The notes: generated from the letters alone by a model not told the origin. Shown: positions 31,525 to 40,844, counted from the first letter of the stretch. The stretch is 59,623 nucleotides of DNA from an uncultured bacterium (GCA_903952435.1 CAJBFN010000005.1:1-59623); one strand, 5' to 3'. A program made the numbers and translations.

Positions 31525-33213
31525 TTACATTCTTTCTGGGGTTGGAATGCCCAATATTTTTAAACCATCAGCTAATATCGACGCATAAGCTTCGACTAAT
31601 TTTATCCTGATTTTTTCACGTTCATCACCTATAATCTGGCTATTTTCATAAAAACGATTAAATACTTGTGCCAGCTCATACAAATATGTGCATAAAATAT
31701 GTGGCGTCAAATCTTTGGTTGCCGTTTGAATAACATCTTTATATTCGGTTAATTTAAACAGCAGGTTGCGCTCTGAGATTGAATAGTCGCCCGATTCAAA
31801 TTCCGATGAATCAATTTCAGATTTTCTAACAACTGATTTAGCCCTAGCCAGTGCATACTGCAGATAAGGACCGCTATTTCCATGGATACTGACTGATTCT
31901 TTGGGGTCAAATGAGCTGTCTGCGCCAATTTTAAACTTCAAAAATGCATACTTAATCGCACCCAAAATCGGAGCTGTATCACGATTGCCTTGCGCCGCCT
32001 CGTTAGCATCAGCCACCATACTTAAAACATCAATCGCTCGCAAAAAATTACCTTTTCGACTAGCCATCTTGACGCCACCTATTAATTTCACCATACCATG
32101 TGTTATATGTCTGGTTCGCGATGAAAGTTCGGGTTTGAATTGCTCTATCGCCTTTAAGACGACCTTCATATATTCGATAATGTCATTGCCTGTGATAATT
32201 ACCGACTGATCAAAGTGGTAATCTTCCCATTTTTTAATACTCAGGCCTACGTCTTTGGCTTCATAGGTTGGTAAGCCAGATTTATTTACAAACACCCTAG
32301 TATGTAATCCATATGGTTCGCCTTCAAAAATTATTGCGCCGTCACTATCTTTAAATACGCCAGATTGGTTTTGCTCTAGCACAGTATTTAGACCAATTTG
32401 AGCAATATCACTCTCGGGATAATATTTTTCAAATTTAGTGCCAATTTTTGTATAGAACGCGTCAAAATATTCATAGCTCCATTTTCGAAACTGCCAATAA
32501 ATTTGCGCAAAAGCTGATTCATGATCGCCCTCTATATGAATTTGATAAATTCTTTTGTTCAAATCTGTAATTTCAGTTTTAGCTGATTCATCATCTTCAT
32601 AAGCGCGAGTCCCGGTTACATAACAGCTACCCATAAACTCAACTCTTTCGGCCTCATTAATTTCGGCTAATTTATCTGGATTTTCGCCACCAAATTCACG
32701 CAAAATCGCCCACATAGTCTTTGCGACATGCAATCCAACATCACCACCAAAATTGACCCGATGGACTTGCCCGCCAGCGTTTTCGATTAGATTTGAAATA
32801 GCGTCACCGATTACACTTGTATAGAAATGACCGACATGCAAAACCTTGAATGGATTTGGATCAGAATATTCGGTTATGACATTTTTATCTTTATATAAAT
32901 CTGGCTTGCCATAATCATCTGGATTATTAACTATTTTTTTTAATTCTTTTGTTAAAGTTTCATCTTTTAAACGCAAATTTATAAATCCAGGACCAGCCAA
33001 AGAGACCTCGGTAAATTCACCCGTGGATTGCAATTCACTAACTAATTTCTCGGCTATTTCTCGTGGATTTTTACCTAATTGTTTTGATAGTTGCATAGCA
33101 ACATTAGTTGCAAAATCACCGAACTGCAAATCTGGCCGACTTAATTGAACATCTTGCTCGACATCAAATAGCCGCAAGACTGCCTTTTGAATTATTTCTA
33201 TTATTTGATTCAT
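31525..33213 (-). CDS. argS: Arginyl-tRNA synthetase
   Basis: A 562-aa class I synthetase. HIGH-type motif is H-V-G-H near residue 116 after the ArgRS signature S-D-P-N-P-F-K-V-L; the KMSKS counterpart is V-K-M-A-S-R-K-G-N. A DALR anticodon-binding domain ends the protein (Y-E-L-A-Q-V-F-N-R-F-Y). It charges tRNA-Arg, including the GCG isoacceptor at 54324. A TGC-TATAAT box ends 8 nt before the ATG. Confidence 0.97.
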   Translation of the reverse strand: MNQIIEIIQKAVLRLFDVEQDVQLSRPDLQFGDFATNVAMQLSKQLGKNPREIAEKLVSELQSTGEFTEVSLAGPGFINLRLKDETLTKELKKIVNNPDDYGKPDLYKDKNVITEYSDPNPFKVLHVGHFYTSVIGDAISNLIENAGGQVHRVNFGGDVGLHVAKTMWAILREFGGENPDKLAEINEAERVEFMGSCYVTGTRAYEDDESAKTEITDLNKRIYQIHIEGDHESAFAQIYWQFRKWSYEYFDAFYTKIGTKFEKYYPESDIAQIGLNTVLEQNQSGVFKDSDGAIIFEGEPYGLHTRVFVNKSGLPTYEAKDVGLSIKKWEDYHFDQSVIITGNDIIEYMKVVLKAIEQFKPELSSRTRHITHGMVKLIGGVKMASRKGNFLRAIDVLSMVADANEAAQGNRDTAPILGAIKYAFLKFKIGADSSFDPKESVSIHGNSGPYLQYALARAKSVVRKSEIDSSEFESGDYSISERNLLFKLTEYKDVIQTATKDLTPHILCTYLYELAQVFNRFYENSQIIGDEREKIRIKLVEAYASILADGLKILGIPTPERM

Positions 33214-33221
33214 TACTCTTG

Positions 33222-33227
33222 ATTATA
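33222..33227 (-). promoter_or_regulatory. Leaderless extended -10 of argS
   Basis: TGC-TATAAT ending 8 nt before the argS ATG, in the short gap after gdhA. Confidence 0.6.
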
Positions 33228-33244
33228 GCAAGTCAAACGATTAA

Positions 33245-34462
33245 TTACATTTTTGCTCTAATTCTTTCAAGGGCTATCATAAATGCCCCCATGCGCAAAT
33301 CAATATTTAAATCTTTAGCCAACAAAAATATATCTCTAGCGCTGGATTCCATTATTGGACGAAGCTTGTCTAAAACTTCTCGTTCAGTCCAACGCTCATT
33401 CTTAAGATTCTGATCCCATTCAAAATATGATACAGTTACACCGCCAGAATTCGCCAATATATCAGGCACTACAGTAATGCCTCGCTTGAACAATATGTCG
33501 TCAGCAGCTGAAGTAATTGGCCCGTTAGCTAATTCTAAGATCACTTTCGATTTTATGTCGGCCGCGTTTTCCTTAGTTATAACATTTTCAAGAGCTGCCG
33601 GAATCAATAAATCGCAATCGATAGTTAGTAACTGCTCGTTAGTGATATCCTGACTACCGCTAAAACCAGCCACATAGCCGGTTTCTTGCTTGAATTTCAA
33701 CAAAGCCGGTATGTCCAAACCATTCAAATCAAGAATTCCGCCCTTCGAGTCTGATACAGCAATAATTTTATGCCCAGCTTTATGCCAAATTGATGCAGCA
33801 TTAGCGCCAGCATTGCCAAATCCCTGGATGGCGACACTGCAACTATCAGCCAAACCAAGATGACTCTTTAAAGCCTCAAATGCATAAAATCCACCCTGAG
33901 CTGTTGCCGTATCCCGCCCCAAAGAACCACCTTGACCGACCGGCTTTCCTGTAATTACCGCACCAGACTTGTCTCCTGTAATTTTTTGGAATTCGTCAGC
34001 CATCCATGCCATTATTTCAGCCGTTGTATTAACATCTGGAGCTGGAACATCCTTAAGTGGCCCTAAAATATCCGAAAATTTTTGAACCCAACCGCGAGAT
34101 AATCTCTCTAACTCATCTTTTGATAGCTTTTTTGGATCAACCGTAATACCGCCCTTGCCGCCACCCATAGGAATCCCCACAGCAGCACATTTTAGAGCCA
34201 TCCAAAAAGCCAAAGCCTTAACTTCGTTAATCTCAGTATCTGGATGATATCTAATGCCGCCCTTGTAAGGCCCCAACGCATTATTATATTCAACCCTATA
34301 GCCTTCAAATATACGCAATGAGCCGTCATCCATATTAATCGGTATTGAAACCTTAATATCCCGATCCGGCTGCCTTAGTTTTAATATAAAGTCACTACCA
34401 AAATCTTTAATTTTTGAAACTTTATCTAGCTGCGCCATAGCATTATCAAACGGGTTACTCAT
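33245..34462 (-). CDS. gdhA: Glutamate dehydrogenase (Glu/Leu/Phe/Val dehydrogenase family)
   Basis: A 405-aa protein. The substrate region has Y-K-G-G-I-R-Y-H-P, K-C-A-A-V-G-I-P-M-G-G-G-K-G-G-I and the catalytic Asp in P-A-P-D-V-N-T. The Rossmann segment is V-A-I-Q-G-F-G-N-A-G. It interconverts glutamate and 2-oxoglutarate plus ammonia. Length and motifs suit the hexameric GDH-II type; cofactor choice is not decided. A strong GAGGGAGG ribosome-binding site precedes the ATG. pyrG lies 19 nt upstream. Confidence 0.93.
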   Translation of the reverse strand: MSNPFDNAMAQLDKVSKIKDFGSDFILKLRQPDRDIKVSIPINMDDGSLRIFEGYRVEYNNALGPYKGGIRYHPDTEINEVKALAFWMALKCAAVGIPMGGGKGGITVDPKKLSKDELERLSRGWVQKFSDILGPLKDVPAPDVNTTAEIMAWMADEFQKITGDKSGAVITGKPVGQGGSLGRDTATAQGGFYAFEALKSHLGLADSCSVAIQGFGNAGANAASIWHKAGHKIIAVSDSKGGILDLNGLDIPALLKFKQETGYVAGFSGSQDITNEQLLTIDCDLLIPAALENVITKENAADIKSKVILELANGPITSAADDILFKRGITVVPDILANSGGVTVSYFEWDQNLKNERWTEREVLDKLRPIMESSARDIFLLAKDLNIDLRMGAFMIALERIRAKM

Positions 34463-34481
34463 AATATGCCTCCCTCTTTAA

Positions 34482-36068
34482 TTATTTAACTTTATATAAG
34501 CAAGCTTTTATTAAACCAACAAACAGCGGATGCGGTCTGGTAGGCCGAGATTGAAACTCTGGATGAGCTTGTGTGGCAATAAAATATTTGTTCTTTGGCG
34601 CCTCGACAAATTCAACTAATTTGTCATCCGGTGAAGTGCCACTAACTGACAGGCCGCCTTTAATAATCTGTGGTAAAAACTTTTGATTAACTTCGTATCG
34701 ATGACGATGGCGTTCAACTATATCGACTGAGTGATAAACTTTTGCCGCTAATGAACCTTTAACTAATTTCGCTGGATAGTCCCCTAACCTTAAAGTTCCG
34801 CCGGTTGATTCTTTACCGGCCTGACCATCCATAATATAAACAACATCATTTTTAGTTTCAGGATTAAATTCGGCACTATTAGCATCATCCAACCCAGCCT
34901 TACGAGCGGCAGCAATAACCGCAACCTGCAAACCCAGACAAAGCCCTAGATACGGTTTGTCGTGATCCAGCGCATAGCGCGCAGCAGCAATCTTGCCCTC
35001 GATACCGCGCGACCCGAAACCGCCCGGCACTAAAATTGCATCAACATTTTTAAAATCTTTTTTATCAGCTGTTTCGGCATTTATCCAAGTTATATCGATA
35101 CCGACGTTTTCATGCCAAGCTGCCGACTTTAAAGCCTCGATAACAGATATATATGTGTCTTCATTATCAATATATTTCGCGACCATTCCAACTTTAACGA
35201 CTTTTTTTGATCGACTAGTTTGGTGTTTCACGATTTTATCCCAAGCAGACAAATCCGGCTCATTCTGCAGGCCAGTAAAATCAGATAACAACCTATTTAA
35301 ACCGCTACGCGCAATAATTAACGGCACCCGATAAACCGTATCGGCATTAGGCATTAATAATACGCCGCATTTGGGCACGCCGCTAAATAAGCTAATCTTA
35401 TCAACGACCTCTGCTGGCGCCGGTTTGTCGGTTCGTACAATAATAACATCCGGCACAATACCAAAACCACGCAAATCATTTAAGGCATTCTGGGCGGGCT
35501 TTGTTTTGAATTCTTTGCTAGTACCTATGAACGGCACATAAACAACATGCACAAATAAACAGTTAGCTCGACCAACTATTTGCGAAAACAGGCGAATTGC
35601 TTCGATATAACTAAGACTTTCATAGTCGCCTACCGTACCGCCAATTTCAACAATATGAATACCACTATCGCCAGCGGCCTCAATAATAGAGCGCTGAATT
35701 GCCTGAGTTAAATGTGGCACCAATTGAACAGTTTTACCGCAGAATTTTCCAGCCCGTTCATCAGCAATTAGCTGCGATAACAACCTACCAGAAAGTGTAG
35801 CGTTTTTTTGAGTCATTTCGATATCTAAAAATCGCTCATAATGACCAAGATCAAGATCAGTCTCGGCACCATCTTTGGTTACGAAACACTCGCCATGTTC
35901 TCTGGGATTTAAAAGGCCCGCATCTACATTTAGATACGGGTCACATTTTTGGATTGAAACAGTGGCACCTTTTGCCCTCAAAACGGTACCGATACTGGCC
36001 GCAGTTATACCCTTACCTACGCCAGAGAGAACACCTCCAGTTACAAATATATATTTTTGTTTTCCCAT
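34482..36068 (-). CDS. pyrG: CTP synthase
   Basis: A 528-aa protein. The synthase domain opens with Y-I-F-V-T-G-G-V-L-S-G-V-G-K-G-I, and the glutaminase domain has the catalytic Cys in G-L-C-L-G-L-Q and H-P-E-F-Q-S-R-P. It makes CTP from UTP, ATP and glutamine. The start at 36068 is preferred (GGAGGT 10 nt upstream, family N terminus) over ATGs at 36086 and 36125. Confidence 0.97.
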   Translation of the reverse strand: MGKQKYIFVTGGVLSGVGKGITAASIGTVLRAKGATVSIQKCDPYLNVDAGLLNPREHGECFVTKDGAETDLDLGHYERFLDIEMTQKNATLSGRLLSQLIADERAGKFCGKTVQLVPHLTQAIQRSIIEAAGDSGIHIVEIGGTVGDYESLSYIEAIRLFSQIVGRANCLFVHVVYVPFIGTSKEFKTKPAQNALNDLRGFGIVPDVIIVRTDKPAPAEVVDKISLFSGVPKCGVLLMPNADTVYRVPLIIARSGLNRLLSDFTGLQNEPDLSAWDKIVKHQTSRSKKVVKVGMVAKYIDNEDTYISVIEALKSAAWHENVGIDITWINAETADKKDFKNVDAILVPGGFGSRGIEGKIAAARYALDHDKPYLGLCLGLQVAVIAAARKAGLDDANSAEFNPETKNDVVYIMDGQAGKESTGGTLRLGDYPAKLVKGSLAAKVYHSVDIVERHRHRYEVNQKFLPQIIKGGLSVSGTSPDDKLVEFVEAPKNKYFIATQAHPEFQSRPTRPHPLFVGLIKACLYKVK

Positions 36069-36153
36069 GTTTGTTTGCACCTCCATGGGGCTATAGTGTA
36101 GCACGCAATCGCCAATAAGCACCATATCTAGCGTGTTTGTTGTTTATTCTACG

Positions 36154-37302
36154 CTATTTGTAATCTTTAACTGTAGTTGTAACAATATCAGCAATACTTT
36201 TATCAAACATTGATGGCAATATTTTTTCAGTTGATATGTCAGTCGTTGAATCAGCAATCGCCTGCGCAATGGCGCTGAACATTTCAATCTTGAACTGGGG
36301 AATATTAGCCTGCAACATACCTCTGAATGCACCTGGAAATACTAATGAGTTATTTACTTGATTAGGGAAATCGCTGCGACCAGTCGCAACAATAAACGCC
36401 CCAGCAGCCTTAGCTTCATCGGGCATTATTTCTGGCGTTGGATTAGATAAACCAAAAATTATCGATTTATCGGCCATTGTACGAACCATATCCTGCGTCA
36501 GCAAACCCGGTTTTGAAAGTCCAATAAATATATCAGCACCCTTAACGGCATCAGCCAACGAACCCTCTGACGAATTAGCCGTACTAGCTTTTAGTAATTC
36601 TTGCTTTTCTTTTGTTAAATCAGTTCTGTTGCTGTGAATAACCCCCTGGCTATCACAATATGTAATGTCTTTTATGCCATAAATCGTCAGCAAGCGTGCT
36701 GTAGCCACGCCAGCAGCACCAACACCACTCATAACGACTTTTACCGTCTCTTTAGTCTTACCGGCTAGTTTTATCGCATTGATAATGCCAGCCAGTGCAA
36801 CCGTTGCAGCGCCCCATTGATCGTCGTGCATAACTGGAATCGATAATTCCTTACGTAAGCGCTCTTCGATTTCAAAACAGCGCGGTGCCGATATGTCCTC
36901 TAGATTAATACCACCAAAAACTGGTGCAATTTGTTTAACGGCCTTGATAATTTCCTCGGTATCTTGCGTGTCTAGGCAAATCGGAAAAGCATCAACGCCT
37001 GCAAATTCCTTAAAAATCGCCGCCTTACCTTCCATAACAGGAATTGAAGCCAAAGCACCTAAATTACCAAGACCTAAAATAGCTGAACCGTCGCTAACAA
37101 TCGCAATCGTATTGCGCTTTAGTGTATATTCACGGGCCAGTGATGGGTCACGCGCGATTTCACGACAAACTTCTGCCACGCCTGGTGTATAAGCCAAAGA
37201 CAACGCCTCACGCGTGTCTAATTTCACCTTGCTGACCGTCTCAATCTTGCCGTGATGTTTTTTATGCAGCCCTAGTGATTGTTGATATATGTCATTTTGC
37301 AT
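36154..37302 (-). CDS. Malic enzyme (malate dehydrogenase, decarboxylating)
   Basis: A 382-aa protein of the short bacterial/archaeal type. Motifs: S-L-A-Y-T-P-G-V-A-E-V-C-R (catalytic Tyr), A-I-F-K-E-F-A-G-V-D-A-F-P (catalytic Lys), metal site E-D-I-S-A-P-R-C-F-E, and NAD(P) motif S-G-V-G-A-A-G-V-A. It converts malate to pyruvate and CO2. Together with GDH it could link amino acid and C4-acid use to pyruvate and reducing power. Cofactor unknown. AAGGAG precedes the ATG. Confidence 0.93.
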   Translation of the reverse strand: MQNDIYQQSLGLHKKHHGKIETVSKVKLDTREALSLAYTPGVAEVCREIARDPSLAREYTLKRNTIAIVSDGSAILGLGNLGALASIPVMEGKAAIFKEFAGVDAFPICLDTQDTEEIIKAVKQIAPVFGGINLEDISAPRCFEIEERLRKELSIPVMHDDQWGAATVALAGIINAIKLAGKTKETVKVVMSGVGAAGVATARLLTIYGIKDITYCDSQGVIHSNRTDLTKEKQELLKASTANSSEGSLADAVKGADIFIGLSKPGLLTQDMVRTMADKSIIFGLSNPTPEIMPDEAKAAGAFIVATGRSDFPNQVNNSLVFPGAFRGMLQANIPQFKIEMFSAIAQAIADSTTDISTEKILPSMFDKSIADIVTTTVKDYK

Positions 37303-37317
37303 CTTTTTACTCCTTAG

Positions 37318-37671
37318 TTAACCCAAAAATACTATCAAACCAACGACCACGGCCAATATCACCGCATTTAATACTGCGCCTGCTGCTATATCACGGGTTC
37401 GCTTGGTCGCTTTATATGTCAAATTTTCGCTATCGCGAACTAAATCGCTTAAATCTTCAATGCTGCTGTTAAATAATTCCGCCGACCAAACAAGCGCAAT
37501 TAAAATCAAAATTATTGCCCAACGCTCAACGCTTAAACCGCGCGCAAATCCCAAAATCACAACCAAAATCGCCGCCACACCATGAAGCTTCATATTTCTT
37601 TCACTAAAACCAGCCGCTATTCCCCGCCCAGCATGCACAAAACTCATAAAAAACTTTTCAAGTTGCTTCAT
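37318..37671 (-). CDS. dgkA: Diacylglycerol/undecaprenol kinase family (DgkA)
   Basis: A 117-aa protein with three membrane helices. The DgkA pattern is present: a Glu-containing motif near the N terminus (S-E-R-N-M-K-L-H), E-L-F-N-S-S-I-E-D-L-S-D-L and R-D-I-A-A-G-A-V-L. Gram-positive-type members phosphorylate undecaprenol for murein assembly, which fits the Mur genes here. It starts 1 nt after the upstream UDG-like stop. Confidence 0.9.
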   Translation of the reverse strand: MKQLEKFFMSFVHAGRGIAAGFSERNMKLHGVAAILVVILGFARGLSVERWAIILILIALVWSAELFNSSIEDLSDLVRDSENLTYKATKRTRDIAAGAVLNAVILAVVVGLIVFLG

Positions 37672-37672
37672 T

Positions 37673-38254
37673 TTATTTAATCTCCAATAATTTCTTTATC
37701 TCTTTTATATTATCATTAATAAACTCAACATTTTGAGACCTTTTAGGATTTAAAGGTGACGGATGATAAAGTGGGAAAACTGAATAAAATTTTTCAAACA
37801 AATTAACCTCCTGAACGCGCCCAATATCTAACGACGAGCCGGCTAAAAGATTAAATATAGCCGTCGTTTCCTTACCTAATAAAATTATCAACTTTGGTTT
37901 TATATAATTTAGTTGTTCGATAAAATGTGGCCAGTTTTTCAATGCGCAGGCCTGTAGTTTTTTCCTATTATTGCATATGAAGCACTTTGAAATTTCAGTA
38001 AAAGAAATGTTTTCTAAATCTAGCCGATCGTCTATTTGTTTTAAATTAATTAACAAGTTTTTACCAGTTGGTACGATTTTACCGTCAACCGTAAAAAACG
38101 CCCGACCCGACATTCGCCAATTACTAGCCGGTGATTCACCAATAACTAACAGTTGCCGGCTAATTCCTGTGCCAACTTGCAAATATTTATCAATCGCCAA
38201 TTTTTGACCGTCGCAACAGTGTTCTTCAACCACAGCTAACTTCACTTTAGGCAC
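37673..38254 (-). CDS. Uracil-DNA glycosylase-superfamily protein
   Basis: A 193-aa protein with UDG superfamily motifs: L-L-V-I-G-E-S-P-A-S-N-W, P-K-L-I-I-L-L-G-K-E and V-F-P-L-Y-H-P-S-P. Cysteines suited to a 4Fe-4S cluster remain (H-C-C-D near residue 12, K-C-F-I-C near 90, Q-A-C-A-L). This contrasts with the UDG at 11765. Exact substrate uncertain. The start is GTG at 38254, overlapping the TAG stop of the Nudix gene. Confidence 0.8.
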   Translation of the reverse strand: MPKVKLAVVEEHCCDGQKLAIDKYLQVGTGISRQLLVIGESPASNWRMSGRAFFTVDGKIVPTGKNLLINLKQIDDRLDLENISFTEISKCFICNNRKKLQACALKNWPHFIEQLNYIKPKLIILLGKETTAIFNLLAGSSLDIGRVQEVNLFEKFYSVFPLYHPSPLNPKRSQNVEFINDNIKEIKKLLEIK

Positions 38255-38718
38255 TACTTTTCCGCTATCTTGAAATCAGATTTAATAAAAGCCTTCGTGT
38301 CACCATTAAAAGTTGCGCTGCCTGTAATGTTTTTGCCGTCGAAATAAAGCGACATCCACTCCCTATCGGCTGGCCACATTTGATCAAATGGGATATCAGA
38401 TTTTGCAAACCATTGCGGTTTCATTTCTTCAGTTTCGACTGGTTTGCCATCATAATCAGTTACTTCAAAAACATGCATTTCGACCTCTTTGTCGGTCCCG
38501 CTAAAAAAGAATTCTAGCACCGCCCGTTTTCCAAATTTTCTAGCAATCAAACCAGACTCTTCTTCTAATTCGCGCACCATAGCTTCTTCAATTTCTTCAC
38601 CCTCTTGGACTTTACCACCATAACCATTCCACCAACCTTCGCCAAAACCGCGTTTTTTCATAGCTAATAGAGCCCTGTCACCGTCCTCGATTATTGCCAA
38701 TGTGCAAACCTGTCGCAT
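38254..38718 (-). CDS. MTH1-like Nudix hydrolase (oxidised purine nucleotide sanitiser)
   Basis: A 154-aa protein. The Nudix box is complete (G-G-K-V-Q-E-G-E-E-I-E-E-A-M-V-R-E-L-E-E and E-S-G-L). Its surroundings resemble eukaryotic MTH1 more than bacterial MutT: M-K-K-R-G-F-G-E-G-W-W-N-G-Y before the box and E-E-M-K-P-Q-W-F ... M-W-P-A-D-R-E-W after it. MTH1 hydrolyses 8-oxo-dGTP and 2-hydroxy-dATP. It is the first gene of the Nudix-UDG-dgkA cluster. Confidence 0.92.
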   Translation of the reverse strand: MRQVCTLAIIEDGDRALLAMKKRGFGEGWWNGYGGKVQEGEEIEEAMVRELEEESGLIARKFGKRAVLEFFFSGTDKEVEMHVFEVTDYDGKPVETEEMKPQWFAKSDIPFDQMWPADREWMSLYFDGKNITGSATFNGDTKAFIKSDFKIAEK

Positions 38719-38724
38719 TTTTAT

Positions 38725-38994
38725 TTATCCAATTAAAACCCTAAATGCCTCGTAAACCATAATTGCCGGCCAGACCATAGCTTTCAAAAAGCCCAATACG
38801 CCCATCCAAAAATCTGACGCGTTACCTATAAAATAAATAGCCGCACCAATCATGCCCATACAATAAACACCACTATTGGCACTAGCGTGACCATGGCCAT
38901 GACCGTGCTTGCGCATATGCCCGCAAGCCTTCCCGAACTTTTTTAACTCTTCTAGATCTTTAATGTCACTGTCTTTCATTTCACAATTTTTCAT
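38725..38994 (-). CDS. Short His-rich membrane protein
   Basis: An 89-aa protein. The soluble N-terminal part has Cys3, Cys26 and the run H-G-H-G-H-G-H, which could bind Ni, Zn or Cu. Two hydrophobic segments follow (about 47-60 and 64-86), separated by D-F-W. The start at 38994 is preferred because GGAGG lies 6 nt upstream; an ATG at 39006 overlaps that site. It follows tRNA-Ser(GGA) and has its own TATAAT. Family unknown to me. Confidence 0.65.
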   Translation of the reverse strand: MKNCEMKDSDIKDLEELKKFGKACGHMRKHGHGHGHASANSGVYCMGMIGAAIYFIGNASDFWMGVLGFLKAMVWPAIMVYEAFRVLIG

Positions 38995-39041
38995 AATTAC
39001 CTCCAATTTAAATTATATCACCAAGCTTAAGCTATATAATA

Positions 39042-39129
39042 TGGCGGAGAGAGCGAGATTCGAACTCGCGGTGCCTTTCGACACACACGCTTTCCAAGCG
39101 TGCGCACTAGACCACTATGCGACCTCTCC
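39042..39129 (-). tRNA. tRNA-Ser(GGA)
   Basis: Read on the minus strand: acceptor GGAGAGG pairs with TCTCTCC, anticodon loop T-T-G-G-A-A-A closed by a GC-rich stem, a long serine-type variable arm, T-loop T-T-C-G-A-A-T, discriminator G and an encoded CCA. Reads UCC and UCU codons. A TGT-TATAAT lies at 39139-39144, about 10 nt before the 5' end. Confidence 0.95.
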
Positions 39130-39138
39130 AACAAAAAA

Positions 39139-39144
39139 ATTATA
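39139..39144 (-). promoter_or_regulatory. -10 box of tRNA-Ser(GGA)
   Basis: TGT-TATAAT, an extended -10, ending 9 nt before the mature tRNA 5' end; only about 2-3 nt of leader would need removal. Confidence 0.6.
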
Positions 39145-39155
39145 ACAAATTAAAA

Positions 39156-40196
39156 CTATTTTAGCTCTTCCTTTAATTTCTCAATTAAGGGAACTGGCGT
39201 CGGATTGACATTATTTAAAATCGCCAAGTAAATACTAGTAAAATCTGCCAATATACTACCCCACAAAAGTTGCGAAATTAATGTGTCGCCTTTTAGTTCA
39301 ATGACATTAGATTTTGGTCGCTTGCCACTTAAAAGTTTGTCGCTTATTTTGAAACGCTTTAAAATTTGCGGATGTTCAAGGTTGCTAATAATATCAAAAA
39401 CCACAAAAGGTTTTTCTATCGGATGTGAAGTCCAGCCCATAAACTCATTGTGGTCAAATTCTGACAACTCATTCCAAAATGCTAGATTCTTAGCATTCTC
39501 GTTCCAACTAATTTTCCATTTATACGCAACAGGTGCAGTTAATGCGCCACCATAAAATATAGCTGTTTTCCCAACAGCAAGTTTTGCTAATTGTTTAGCA
39601 TAATTATCCTTAGTTGAAACCTCGGGCGCCCATTTCAGACTTTCCGCGTGCAACCACTCACATGTTTTGTAAATCTCGGTCAATTTATGATCACCAATTA
39701 CCTTAAAATGAACTAATAAATCCACTAGCGCCCTAAGGCCGTAAATCACCGCCATTCGTGGCTGCAACTTTATCGGTAATGGCACATGGGCAATATCGTC
39801 CTTGATTGCCAGTTCTAATAGTTCACCACCAGAAGCAATTATGCCGATTTGAGCACCACGATCAATCGCTTGCCTTAAACAACTCAACTCTTCCTCGGTA
39901 TTGCCAGAATAACTACTAATTATTATCAAATTATGCTTATTGACATAATCAGGCAAATCATAACCTCTGACTATTTCAATTGGAATCGTTAACTCTGACT
40001 TTAGCCATACCTTAACCAAACTTGCCGCCAATCCAGAACCGCCCATACCAGCCAAGATAATACTATTTATCTGCCTACCGTCATGCTCGCCACTGCGAAT
40101 TTGAGGCCTGAAATGAACTTGCTCGTATTGCAAACTAGCAATTGAAAGTGCGCTATTTGGATCACGCTGTTTGATTATTTTGATATTGTCCAACAT
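39156..40196 (-). CDS. Bifunctional phosphoglucose/phosphomannose isomerase (SIS domain)
   Basis: A 346-aa protein with two SIS domains: I-I-L-A-G-M-G-G-S-G-L-A near residue 48 and I-I-I-S-S-Y-S-G-N-T-E-E near 93, plus the C-terminal PGI/PMI region. It belongs to the crenarchaeal-type PGI/PMI group, which interconverts fructose-6-P, glucose-6-P and mannose-6-P. GGGTGGGA precedes the ATG. It is divergent from the gene at 40280. Confidence 0.9.
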   Translation of the reverse strand: MLDNIKIIKQRDPNSALSIASLQYEQVHFRPQIRSGEHDGRQINSIILAGMGGSGLAASLVKVWLKSELTIPIEIVRGYDLPDYVNKHNLIIISSYSGNTEEELSCLRQAIDRGAQIGIIASGGELLELAIKDDIAHVPLPIKLQPRMAVIYGLRALVDLLVHFKVIGDHKLTEIYKTCEWLHAESLKWAPEVSTKDNYAKQLAKLAVGKTAIFYGGALTAPVAYKWKISWNENAKNLAFWNELSEFDHNEFMGWTSHPIEKPFVVFDIISNLEHPQILKRFKISDKLLSGKRPKSNVIELKGDTLISQLLWGSILADFTSIYLAILNNVNPTPVPLIEKLKEELK

Positions 40197-40279
40197 TTTT
40201 TCCCACCCTTGTTGCTATTGAATATAATACTATGATACAGTATTTATAAACAAAGTATAAGCATAATAGGTGGGCAATT

Positions 40280-40795
40280 ATGGATATTCAACCTCAAACA
40301 ACCAAACCAATCAGTGATGACCAAGAATTAGCAAAAGTTTTAGCCGGAGTAACTCAGACTCCATCAACCACTTTTGGTGTCGGCGGCGTCACAACCGATA
40401 AACCAGTTGCGACATCATCCGCAATTCCAAATCTAATTATGACTGATCCGATAAATCCGGAGACTCCTGTCGTAATGCCAGACAACTCCGTGTCAAATAA
40501 TAACCAACCCGAATATAATGCCATCACCCCAGAAGCATCAAACAGTAGTGATCTTGAAGAAATTAAAAAACAAGCCTTAATTGAGTTGCGTCCACTTGTT
40601 GACAAGCTAGACCTTGAACCAGAGGAAAAATTTGACATTTACTTGTTATTACTCCGCAGTACAGATGATAAAACCCTAATTGACCCAGCCCACAAAACCG
40701 CCACCGAAATCGCCGATGAATCAAAGCGCGCCCAGGCATTGCTAGACATCATCAAAGAGATTGATTACCTATCAACCCCAACAACAGAATCCTGA
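40280..40795 (+). CDS. Uncharacterised protein with conserved helical C terminus
   Basis: A 171-aa soluble protein. The first about 90 residues are Thr/Pro/Val-rich and probably disordered; the last about 80 form charged helices (L-E-E-I-K-K-Q-A-L-I-E-L-R-P-L, then E-E-K-F-D-I-Y-L-L-L-L-R-S). AGGTGGG precedes the ATG, and a strong terminator follows. Family not recognised. Confidence 0.7.
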   Translation: MDIQPQTTKPISDDQELAKVLAGVTQTPSTTFGVGGVTTDKPVATSSAIPNLIMTDPINPETPVVMPDNSVSNNNQPEYNAITPEASNSSDLEEIKKQALIELRPLVDKLDLEPEEKFDIYLLLLRSTDDKTLIDPAHKTATEIADESKRAQALLDIIKEIDYLSTPTTES

Positions 40796-40813
40796 TATAT
40801 TAAAATAAAAAAT

Positions 40814-40840
40814 AATAAGCGCCTTCATATGGCGCTTATT
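40814..40840 (+). terminator. Terminator after the 40280 gene
   Basis: A perfect 10-bp stem AATAAGCGCC / GGCGCTTATT with a 7-nt loop. The next gene's -10 box begins 5 nt later. Confidence 0.75.
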
Positions 40841-40844
40841 AATA

